From: Nansenia antarctica
Lineage: Eukaryota; Chordata; Actinopteri; Argentiniformes; Microstomatidae
Reading direction: 5' to 3'
DNA length: 64,000 nucleotides
Assembly: GCA_963989245.1 (NCBI GenBank)
Contig: OZ022341.1
Location: 57,218,128 to 57,282,127 of the forward strand
In this document: positions 22,901 to 32,752 of the stretch, piece after piece
Position numbering within the stretch: the stretch's first letter is position 1
Layout of the letters: each line of letters starts with the position of its first letter
The notes under the pieces: model-generated
What the model was told of the DNA's origin: nothing
The model's input: only the letters and a program-made list of their open reading frames with translations
Database searches by the model: none
Program-made: the position numbers and the translations under genes

Positions 22901-25884
22901 TAAACACAACTCAACAAAATTAGAACTGCCATAGTGATGCATATTCTGAATGTATTATATTGAGAGGTGATACTTATCCAAAAATAACTAACTAAAACTG
23001 ACTTCAAAAATAGGATTATTAAAAATGGTGTCATGTAAGTGAATGTCCTAATTTGTGTAAATGACCTAAGCAAAATACTGAATTCCTCAATGACCTGAAT
23101 TTCTATCCATTCATTGAAATATCAACCTTTGTGGCACGTCCTACAGCCAGACTCTATTCTAGAAATTCATCAGTCTACCATAATGTGCCTCTTTCCTCAT
23201 CCATCTTCATATCATGTGCATCAGAATATTGCAGCATTATATGGTTATCCTGGTAAACAGTCCGACTATGGTTACAGGCTTTTAAGGCCCTTTTATCAGA
23301 AAATAAACAGTGTAAATGAGAAAGTTAATCAATTACAATAAAACTGCACCTTGGCTCACACTCAAAACAATGTCTCAACATAAACAGATCTGAACAATGT
23401 AACAGCTGTCTGTTCAAACATCACAGTAGATGGATGTAGGCAAACCCATGGCTTGTCGAAAGTAAACCGAGATACAATGTGTTTCATGGAATTCATACAG
23501 GTGAATTTGACAGAAAAAAGTATCAATCTGTCAAACTTTATTTATCATACAAGTCATACATTGAAGTCATACATTGAATGCAAGTCATACATTGAATTCA
23601 ACATTAGGTTCAAGCCTTCTAAGTCTCGTTCTCACAAAGGTACCAACAGCAAAATTGAGACACAATCACTGTATGAGCAAAATGCTTTGCTTGTCTGCTG
23701 GATGACTAAATATCAGGTGGAGGAAATATAATGTATTTTTCTCATCCATCATATCCTTGACAGCTCTCCTTGAGATAAATGGACACCTCAGCCAGAGAGA
23801 GTGAGTTGTCTGTGGTTCACAGTGGACGCCGACCATGAGAGAAACACGAACCTGTCGAATGACGGATGTGACAGTACCATCACTTCTCATCTCCAGGCTC
23901 CCCATTGCCCACAGGTGAAGACGTAATGGCCCTTTCCTTTAAATGGCACACAATAACCTGGCGAGGAAAGAGCACGGTTGTTTGTTATAGGCACTTGTGG
24001 GACAGCCGTTGTTTGAAGTATTTTGTCATTTCATTGGCTCCACAGCAGCCTGGCATGCCAGACATAAATACTGTATCGGTGGAGAATTCAAGATAATGCT
24101 GTCTCCAAAACAGTTAAGCAGCAAAGAATGCGTGTCTTTATATGAGACAAATCCACACCATATGTGTTTATGTTAGAAAGAAAGGTTGGTCTGCTTTACT
24201 TTGGAAGGCAGTAGTAATCAGTTAGGAAGCTCAACTCGGCAGAGAGAGAGAAAAAATACATCTAGTGGGCAAGACTGGGTCAATTTCCTATTCCTTCAGA
24301 AGAACAGAGAAAGACCCATTGGCGTCATGCTGGACTTAATGCTTGGAGGTCAGAGAGTGGCCCAGTCTGTATGTGTGGCAGCCTCTCTGTTGTCTGGCAA
24401 GTTAACCCTACTTGACTCTTATATAAAAGCCCCCAAAAGCTTCTGTGTAGTCCAGTCTGTTCAATGAGTGCCTCTAGTACAGTATGTCTATGTCACGATG
24501 ATGGGATTATTATAATTCATGTTAATGGTAAAGATTTATATTGGGTTGCTATTATTCCAGTGTAAAGACACTTTAATGAATATAGTAGCATCATAGTAGG
24601 CCTACTGTATAATGTTTAAACATGTTTTAAATAGAATAATTTCTGAGCAACCACCCACATGGTGTTCACTAACAGTGTACAATTATGTTGAATATGAAAT
24701 TATTGTTGTATGCATGCATTTGTGTCACAAAAAGACATCGCTTTTACATCAGTTAGTACTATTGGTTTCATTAAAGCTTATATCCTTCTGGAAAATGGTT
24801 CCCTCCCACATCATTAAGAAATGTATCCACTTTCATGGAAAGGACATTTGGTATATTAAGACTACCCTAACTGTATTTCCATGGTTCAATGGCTTCTCAA
24901 CAACAGCCTGGGATAAGACGTTGCTTACCAACACTGATTTTAATATAAACAATAATCAAAATAATACCAAGTATTTGCTTTGTTGCTCTAAAATGTGATA
25001 TTTTCTCACCTTTTTTGGGTCCATACTGTATAAGTTCCTCTAGCTTCTATGTCAAAACGTCTTTAGAGGAAAGATCTAATGACAAAGTTGCATCCTGGTA
25101 CAAGTACATTAATCTGTGTTTTCACTTCCATTATATTTTGTATACTGCACATCTTGTAGAGGCCCTTAATAACTGTTATTCTCCTTCTCTGTGGGGAGGA
25201 GGTTCCGCTTCATTAATTATTGAGCCAAATTCCATGCAGCTACAAGGCGAGCCACTATTTCTGCCTGGCGGAAGCCCACCTGCCCTGTAATTAATAAAGA
25301 CCTGCCATTTAGTACAGCACTCCATCTTGATCTCTGATTTCCCTGTCAGAAGCTATTACAACACCCCCTGGTCTTCAGCAGAGAGCCTGCATGGGGCAAT
25401 GTCTGAACTGAATCAAACTGATTTACTGTAGTTGGCATCATATTTAATAATATATATTAGTAAAAAGAAAACCTAAAGCGGATGTCTGACAATGGAAGAA
25501 AACTTTAGAATATGAATACAGCCAGATGCAGTGTTAAACTCTCATATTTCGGGGTGATTTGTTATTTTTTGATAAATGTTGTATAGTTAACCCTTTTCCA
25601 TCATACAAATCGTATACTGACAGACCGTTCTCTGTTATAAATGTTTGCCTCAAATTTATTTTATGCAGAACATTACAACAAAATGCTGATAAAATACATG
25701 TTGAATCCTTTATTGAAAACAATGTACATTATTTACAATATTGACTACAAACTTCTAGAAACAGAAACGATTTGCCATTATTTATTGACTGTAGCACTTA
25801 TAAACAGATGAGAATGAGTTTGATTTAGCTTATGTTGTCAGAAAAAAGAATACTCGAGGCTGCAATAAATAACTGCTATTTGCA
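19932..25884. other. Non-coding, apparently single-copy block with possible conserved elements
   Basis: About 6 kb without recognisable transposon ends or coding sequence. Blocks with balanced composition lie at about 20218-20560, 21290-21760 and 25150-25330. Open frames such as 24612-24998 are AT-rich and unremarkable. A 15-base unit AAGTCATACATTGAA occurs three times with spacers at about 23549-23600. Confidence 0.5.
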
Positions 25885-25978
25885 GTGACGGGCTGGTGAA
25901 AGGAGTAACGTAAGTAAGTAAGTCGGCAAGGTAATTTTTCAGGTTTTACAGATTATGAAAGTGCAGATGATGTGTGGA

Positions 25979-27149
25979 CAGTGGCGGGCGGTGCATTTCA
26001 CACCTAGGCCTTCAGTGATGTCCTACCTGAATTATTCCACCTCTTAATACCATCATTATGACGCCATGGCTCTAGAAACTATACATTTAGACAGAAACGC
26101 AGTATAACCGGGCGTTGCCATTGTTATTATAGCGGCACCTTGTCTGGGTGTATTCAATTCATTGCATGAAAACGAAAGCTTCAGTTATTTCCCGAACTTT
26201 GCGGTCTGTCGATCTCGATAGGAGAACCGTTTCGAGGTTCCATTTAAGGATGGTTATCTTCCTCGTGTTCATACGGTCACGGGGGTGTGTCGTTTTCCAT
26301 GGTAGCAGCCCGGGAAGTGGTTAGAAGATCGCATTGAAGCCCCACTTACTCACACAACTGAGCCAGGCAACACAACACACATATCTATGGACCACAGGGT
26401 CGCTCCGTATGTCTACATCTCTTGCAGAAAACATTAAATGCTTTGTACTCACCAAAACAACTGATTATTTGAACACAAAATCCATCCTCCTTTCTTTCCT
26501 CAAGAAGACTTCAATGTCTCTGTTGTACAGTTGATTAGTTCCACCAATAAGTCATTTTCTACATGGATAGCGTCGCTAACGTCGGGGTCGGCCGTTCTCT
26601 TCTGATTATGTCTACTTTTCTTAGAAGGTTCTTCTTTGTTGTTATAATATCTGCCACCAAATCTACCTCTTCTCCTCCTTCAGCCATTGTGGCTGCTTGT
26701 AGGCTCCGCCTCCCAATAGTTTGTATCCAATCAAAAGACGTGCAGGTGCTGATCAGGTGCTCCGCCATCCAGCAGGCCCCTTCGTCGGATTTGCTTGGAT
26801 TTGCTCGCCAACTCGAGATCTGACTACGGCACGCCACAGTTCTTTTCTCGTTCACTTTAAATTACAATCTGTACTCGCGCCACTGTTGAATCTGCAGGCG
26901 GGCAGATTTCTTGGTACCCTGGCAACACATTATGGCTGAAATATGATTGGATAAAAGCTAAAGGCCAGCCCTCCAAATGTCTGGAAGCAGCGCAACCAAG
27001 AGGAAAGCTATGAAATGAAGAGAATAGACTACGGGAATATATACAAAATAATACATATTTGTAGAAAAAATATATCAAAATTAAATGTATATTCTGATTA
27101 TGTTTAGGCCAGCAGAGAAGGCCTTGCTGGCCCTGACGGCACACCACTG
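25979..27149. mobile_element. hAT-like element (hAT-3), 1171 bp
   Basis: An exact 8-bp duplication TGTGTGGA (25971-25978 and 27150-27157) flanks inverted ends CAGTGGCGGGCGGT and CAGTGGTGTGCCGT (right end read in reverse). Both features fit hAT. It contains what may be the first coding exon of its transposase on the minus strand, but no catalytic domain, so it is non-autonomous. Confidence 0.9.
26559..26855 (-). pseudogene. Possible 5' exon of a hAT (ZMYM-like) transposase
   Basis: A 98-codon frame within hAT-3. Its second half, from an internal Met (about residue 57), reads as an acidic segment then LLRKVDIIRRERPTPTLATL. The Arg-Pro-Thr-Pro motif near a Leu-Asp/Val-Asp-Ile pair resembles the N-terminal part of fish hAT proteins annotated as zinc-finger-MYM-type-like. 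That is recall of a family pattern, not an alignment. The catalytic domain and the C-terminal dimerisation domain are absent. It could equally be a chance frame. Confidence 0.35.
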
Positions 27150-27822
27150 TGTGTGGACCTGTGTTTCAAATGATGTCATACATTGATCTGAAAATAGTTG
27201 AAGAATATGTGACAATGTGGTTTGATGAAAAAGTCTGCAAGTCTGGCAACGTCATTTTTCTGTTTTTTCCAGATTATGAAAGGGTAGATTGTAAGCTTTC
27301 AAATTATATGTTGAAATCTGAAACAAGTTGAAGAAGTCATGCATATTTGAATGTTGATACCCCCAAAATCACAGAGCCGAGAAATGCGGCCTCAAAGTAT
27401 TCACAGCCTTTTTTCACAGAGGTAATGGGTGGGAACAATAGCTGGTTAACTCCACCCCAACCACTCCCTCAAGACAACCACTTCCCCATTACACTACCTG
27501 TCATCTGTCAGTGGGGTTGTCAGCTAACCCTCAGGAAACAAACTTGCAGGGCAGACATGTTTAAATTGCTAAATAATAATAATAATTCAAGATTCATGAT
27601 TTTTTTCATTGCCATGTGTGCCAAAAGTTTATTACATCCCATTAACTCATTGACTGCCAAAGACGCCATTTGGCGTCTTATAAAATAGTAACGTTGACTG
27701 CCAAAGACGCCATTTGGCGGGGATTGCCATATTGACGTCTTATACACCTGGTGTGTGAATTTCAGACTTGGGTGTAATGTATTTCTGCCCCAGATGGGGG
27801 CAGCAGTTCGATTTAGCTCAGA

Positions 27823-27829
27823 TATAAAA
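27823..27829 (+). promoter_or_regulatory. TATA box of the piggyBac transposase
   Basis: TATAAAA lies 38 bp upstream of the proposed ATG at 27867, so transcription would start about 10 bases before the ATG if the usual ~30-bp spacing holds. It is inside the transposon, so the element carries its own core promoter. Confidence 0.65.
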
Positions 27830-27866
27830 GCTGGAGAAGAAGCGTGTTGTGTGTGGGTTGTAGAAA

Positions 27867-30245
27867 ATGGCGAAACGGATAGCGAAGACGAGAGGAGACA
27901 AGCAGTATAAGCAGTTGACACTGGCACAGAGCTTGTCTGGCAGTGGATCTGCAAGGAGTGTGGTGCCGATCAGTTCAACTGCAAGCAGATCTGCAAGCAG
28001 ATCTGGTGCAGGAGATGCGCCAAATGTTGCAGATGGTGAGAACCGGAGCAACGCGCAATGCTACACTCGTGGTAGCATTGCTGGGCCATCGGAGCCACGT
28101 CGCCGCGACTCTTCAAACAGTTCAGGGTTGGAGGACGTAGAACCAGACCCCGACTCGTCGGACGAGTGGTTGCCATCCGGATCGGCCAGCAGCAGGGAAT
28201 CCTCTCCAGATCAGCGCGGATCCACGATCCAAGACAAAAATGCGAGTGTGAAAAGCAAAGGTAAACATATCATATATAGAAATATCATTACACTACACTA
28301 CACTATTACACTACACTATTACACTATTACACTATTACTATTACTATTACACTATTACACTATTACTATTACACTATTACACTATTACACTATTACACTA
28401 TTACTATTACTATTACTATAACACTATTACACTATTACTATTACACTATTACACTACATCATTACAAAGCAATAAAACATGCCTTTTGTATATATATTTT
28501 GTATAAAATGGTATATATTTCAATATTTTACAGTCCCTGAATCGAGCAGAGGACGTGCCTCAACCAGAGGGTGTGCTGCAAGGAGACGGCTGTCTTCAGA
28601 GAAAGATGCTGGTTGGGGTCAGGGTGAGTGGCAACCCACAAAGGTTCCATTCACGGCAACCCCTGGACCCCAGAATGCTGCTGCAGAGCTGGAATCTGAC
28701 CTGCCGGTTGATTTCCTGGAGCTGCTTATTACTGATGAGCTGCTGCAGCACATTGCAGATCAAACCAACCTGTATGCCCAGCAGTTTTTACAGGCACATC
28801 CCGACACTCTGCCACACTCCAGAGGGAGGTTATGGAAACCGGTGACAGTCCCAGAACTGAAACAATTCTTTGGACTCACTTTCATCACCGGTTACATAAA
28901 AAAGCCAAATCTAGAAATGTATTGGAGTGTGGATCAACAGGACGCCACTCCATACTTCAATAAAACCATGCCCAGGAACAGGTTCCAGCTCATCTGGAAG
29001 TTCCTCCACTACAACAATAATGCATCACAGGACGCCACAGATCAAATGTATAAAGTGCGTCCTGTTTTAGATCATGTTGTAGCCAAATTCAAAGAGCTGT
29101 ATCAGCCCTTTGAAAATATATGCATTGATGAAGGAATGATGCAGTGGCGTGGCCGCCTATCATTCAAAGTGTATAACCCTCAGAAGCCGGTGAAGTATGG
29201 AATTAAATCCTACATACTGTGTGACTCTTATACTGGGTATTGTTTTAACATGAAGCCTTATGTTGGCCAGCATAACACACTCCCAGACACAGTGTTCTCC
29301 CTCCTTGACCATCTCACAGGACACGGATACACACTGTACATGGACAACTTCTACAACTCTGTTCAACTGTGTGAGCAGTTGATCAAAGCCAACACCAACG
29401 TCTGCGGAACACTGCGAAAAAACAGGGGGGAACCGCAGATCATAAGGGAGCCGACAAAGACCGACTTGGGTGTGGAGGGGAGGCTGGTGCGGCACAATGG
29501 CAGGGTGCTGGTTATGGCATGGCAGGACAAGCGTCTGGTGAGGATGGTGACAACCTGCCACCATGACAGCATGCAGAGGGTGGAGGTGTGGCAGAAGGGG
29601 AAGAAGGAGAAGGTGGGTCAGCTCAAACCGGAGTGTGTTGTGGCATACAATGCCTGCATGAATGGGGTGGACAAACTTGACCAGAACATTGCATACTACC
29701 CATTCATTAGGAAAACACTCAACTGGTCAAAAAAGTTTGTGGCGTACTTGTTTCAGCTTTGTGTGTTCAATGCCTATGTGCTGTACAAGGCCAGGAACCC
29801 GGGGAAGTGCAAAACACACTTGGAGTTCATGAGGAGGGTGGCGAGGTCGTGGACTGAAAAAACCTATGTGGAGGAGGAGGAGGAGGAAGAGGAGGAGAGA
29901 GGAGGAGGAGGGGGAGGAAGAGGAGGAGAGAGGAGGAGGAGGGGGAGGAGGGGGAGAGAGGAGGAGGGGGGGGAGGAGGAGGAGGAGGAGGAGGAAGAGG
30001 AGGTCCGACAAACCAGGGCAGCAAGACAGAGAGACCCAGACAGCAGGCTGGATGGCCGGATGGCCAGGCATGAGTTGGAACGCTTAAGGCCCACCAGCAA
30101 TAACACACAGCCAGCAAGAAAATGTAGGGTCTGCATTCGAAGGGGTAAAAGGAGAGAGACCAGAATGTGGTGCAGGTCCTGCCATGTACCCCTGCACGCA
30201 GGAGAGTGCTTCAAAGCCTACCACACAGAAAAAAAATATTATTGA
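27867..30245 (+). CDS. piggyBac (PGBD4-like) transposase, two exons, intact
   Basis: This enzyme would cut and paste its own transposon at TTAA sites in the nucleus. Exon 1 is 27867-28260 and exon 2 is 28534-30245. A GT...AG intron joins them in phase (one base plus two), giving 701 residues, in the usual size range. Exon 1 encodes a basic start (MAKRIAKTRG) and a Ser/Asp-rich acidic stretch common at piggyBac N-termini. The DDE-type core (about 185-560) has the three expected aspartates: CIDEGM (D330), MDNFYN (D402) and GVDKLD (D511). A Glu/Gly/Arg-rich low-complexity segment (577-621) precedes a Cys/His domain (C662, C665, C678, C681, H686, C690, H695) that would bind the element's ends. 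I see no stop or frameshift. Without splicing, exon 1 would read into the intron and stop, so splicing appears necessary. Closest by pattern to fish genes called piggyBac-derived protein 4-like. Confidence 0.92.
28261..28533 (+). other. Intron of the transposase gene, with (ACTATT)-type repeat
   Basis: Starts GTAAACAT and ends ATATTTTACAG, good donor and acceptor sites. The middle (about 28286-28460) is an irregular repeat of ATTACACT and ATTACT units. Exon phases on both sides fit, which supports the intron call. Confidence 0.8.
29868..30003 (+). repeat. GAG/GGA-rich low-complexity tract inside the transposase coding sequence
   Basis: A purine-only stretch of GAGGAG, GAGGGG and GGAAGA blocks. 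In the transposase frame it encodes Glu-, Gly- and Arg-rich runs between the catalytic core and the C-terminal Cys/His domain. The frame stays open through it. The opposite-strand open frames over 29727-30214 are shadows of this tract. Confidence 0.9.
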
Positions 30246-30277
30246 GTGATGATGATTCTAAATGTTCTAAATCTGTG

Positions 30278-30283
30278 AATAAA
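30278..30283 (+). promoter_or_regulatory. Poly(A) signal of the piggyBac gene
   Basis: AATAAA 33 bp after the stop codon, followed by T-rich sequence (30290-30330) suitable for cleavage and polyadenylation. Confidence 0.6.
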
Positions 30284-31230
30284 TGTAGTTATTTTGTCAT
30301 CAAAAGCCTTTTTTCCTGTGTTGTTTTTATTGTTTCATAGAAGTAAACAACTTTTCAGATGTTTGAGGTGTCACTAAAACTAAAATATGTGGACGTCAGT
30401 CACCGTATTGCTTGAATTTGCTTCTCTGCAGAAAAAGCTCGTTTTCTCTGTTTATTGGTCAAAATCAGGTGTTTTTGCTGAAACCACCCTATGTTCTACG
30501 GCCGATTTCTAAACACTCAAAGAGGCTAGAAACAAACTTTCGTTTTCTGATGAAAGAAGAGAGTCTAACGTCTTGGTAGATATGTTCAATGTTTATGTAG
30601 TCCGAAAAGTCAATATTTGGTGGGTCTTCAAAGTTCAGCGAAAATGCCCCAAAAGTCTGGCAGTATGGAGCTCTCCGCTCTGAACATGGCTGGCAGTCAA
30701 AGTTAAGTACAAGAGAGTAAAATGCATGGCAATGGCAAGATACAATTGAGCAATACAATAATAGAATGGTAAAAAATAATAATGTTGTGTCTGTGTGTAT
30801 GCATTTATCATTATAGTCAATGATAAATGTAATGTATAGCTAGCGGGACTTAGGGGTAGTTCCTTCCCATCCCATCTGGGCATCAAAGCTGTAATAAAAG
30901 ACAGTACATTTAAAATGATTGCCCACTGTTACCAACACACCATTTTTACGAAATACTACTATGTTCATAAAAAAGAATTGCTCATCAATGTGTCATCTCT
31001 CAGAACTTCTCACCTCGTCATCCTGTAACACAAATTTCAGGTCAGAGGTGTGGACACTTCTATAGTGCTTTCCATAGACTCTGTGTACTGTACAAGTAAG
31101 TAAGAAGTAGGCTAGTGAAATCATTTCCTCCACCGTTCCACCGTTCATTACAAAAGCATTTACCTTTTCTATAATCTATTATATCTCTAACAAATCTAGC
31201 TAGCTATCTAGCTAACAAGCTAACACAAAC

Positions 31231-31258
31231 ACACAAACACACACACACACACACACAC
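31231..31258. repeat. (CA)n microsatellite
   Basis: CA repeats directly left of hAT-2, inside TGTGACAG copy B. Confidence 0.9.
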
Positions 31259-31509
31259 TAAAATAATGCAGAGCTGCCAAGTCTCACGCTTTGGCCGTGA
31301 GACTCACGCATTTCAACCAGTTCTCACGCTCTCACCCCGCACCTCTATTTCTCACGGCGAGAAATAACAATTGTTTTACGGGACTTTTATTTTTGAAATT
31401 CCTTGAAAGAAAGCTACCGGACATGAGTTTCGTGGCATCTTTCTGCACGTGCGTTAACTTGAGTCTGCAATCGAAGCGGCAGGCGAGCGCTGATGGAAGA
31501 ACCTGTGTT

Positions 31510-32335
31510 CACGCGATTGATTGATTGATTGAAAACTTTATTAGAAGATTTGCAGAAGTAGGTACATGAAAGTACATATTACATACAAGGTCAACTAACA
31601 GGATAAAAACCCAAGAAAGCCACTGGCTTATTTCAATTGGGGTCCTTGATTCTCAATTCATCGTTACATGTAAGACAGACAAAAAAAAAACTAGTACTAT
31701 CTACAAGATAATACAGACAAATAACTAGTACTATCTACAAGATAAATATACATCCAACATGGGAAGAACAATACAACAAAACATAAGGTATGTACAGCGG
31801 GTAGGACAGGTGGGGACATACACCACAGGTGGGGGCGGGGGACAAAACACAAAGTATGTACAGTGGGTAGTTCGGGCAGGGGGACAGACATATAATATGT
31901 ACAATGGGTAGTTGGGAGACATAACAACAAAACCACAAGAATATATAGAGAGTAGTCCTGGTGGGGGTGTAGTCTTTTAATTTGATTTTTGATTTAGAGG
32001 GTCCAGTTACGGATTGCAGCCTCCTGTAAATGTTTTTTGAGAGTGGTTTTGAAGGTGGGCAGTGTTTTGCACTCCTTTAAGATTATAGGAAGGGTGTTCC
32101 ACATTTTTATTGCATAGTTTGCAAACGAGTTTAACCCCTTGTTTGTGGTGCAACGCGGTTGAACGTGGTTCGTGGAGCTTCCTCTGGTATTGTATGTGTG
32201 GACGTTGTTCACTTTTTGGAAGTATGTTGACAGGTACTTGGGTGTCTTTGTGGTGTAGCGTATCTTGAAGACCAGGCCCAGTGCAAGCTGCTGCACTCTG
32301 TCAACTACTCGTAGCCAATCAAGGCTCAAAAAATG
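31510..32335 (-). mobile_element. 5'-truncated LINE with (CAAT)n tail
   Basis: On the minus strand it ends AATAAAGTTTTCAATCAATC. It is inserted in hAT-2. The last ~140 bp are almost identical to the fragment at 55070-55221. The 5' limit near 32335 is the point where coding similarity ends. Confidence 0.8.
31994..32329 (-). pseudogene. LINE reverse transcriptase, C-terminal fragment
   Basis: 111 codons open to the stop, with the tail pattern of CR1/L2/Rex-type LINE ORF2: VQQLALGLVFKIRY, then HTYNTRG, then TNKGLNSFANYAIKMWNTLP, and a basic FKTTLKKHL end. The polymerase core, including the FADD box, was never copied (5' truncation). The fragment itself carries no stop, which suggests a fairly young insertion. 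Confidence 0.8.
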
Positions 32336-32717
32336 AGCAGCGGTTAGAGCAGTAAGAACGTAGCAAGCAGTGTTGACAGATTGGGCTACTTTTGGTCACA
32401 CTGGACGGGTGGATTCGGCAGCTTTTAGATTGGTTGGGCTGGACATTGTCAATTCCATCTGGCAACCGTGGTAGCAAAATATGTGCATACATTACAACAT
32501 CGTATCTGGTGGCCTACTGGACTGGGTTGCACCAATCTGGCGTAAGTCATTACTAAATGCAGGCATTTAGTTACTAAACCCCTAGTTGTTACTAGCTAGT
32601 TTCAAACTAGTTATTTACTAATTTCGGTTGCACCACGCCAATCTTTTGCCAATCTTAGATAGTAAATACTCCGTTTTGGTAACTGTTTTTTGTTTCTCTA
32701 CTGTAACATAACCAGGT

Positions 32718-32720
<3 letters not shown>

Positions 32721-32751
<31 letters not shown>
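32721..32751. repeat. (TAA)n microsatellite
   Basis: About ten TAA repeats within hAT-2. Confidence 0.9.

Positions 32752-32752
<1 letters not shown>

Larger units (their letters stand above)
25885..27207. mobile_element. TGTGACAG-family end, copy J (partial), split by hAT-3
   Basis: TGACGGGCTGGTGAAAGG begins the piece. CGGCAAGGTAATTTTTCAG and CAGATTATGAAAG follow, the same order as in copies B, D and E. After hAT-3 the sequence continues for 50 bp matching copy B's subterminal region (TTTCAAAT...GTTGAAGAA). It then stops at TA where copy B begins, so copy B appears to have inserted into J. Confidence 0.6.
27642..30706 (+). mobile_element. Complete piggyBac transposon with TTAA duplications
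   Basis: Element 27646-30702 (3057 bp) between TTAA at 27642-27645 and 30703-30706. The left end reads CTCATTGACTGCCA and the right end, in reverse complement, CTTTGACTGCCA, differing by a 2-bp indel. A subterminal block TTGACTGCCAAAGACGCC is repeated at about 27649 and 27694 on the left. It holds one two-exon gene with a TATA box and a poly(A) signal. It interrupts TGTGACAG copy B; the uninterrupted equivalent in copy A (about 5955) has TTAA at the same place. Confidence 0.93.

Noticed and set aside
27867..28421. 184-codon single-exon reading of the piggyBac first exon
   Set aside because: Its last ~50 codons are the intron's ACTATT repeat; the spliced model has matching phase and sites.
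29727..30214. Pro/Ser-rich minus-strand frames
   Set aside because: Shadows of the purine tract in the transposase coding strand.
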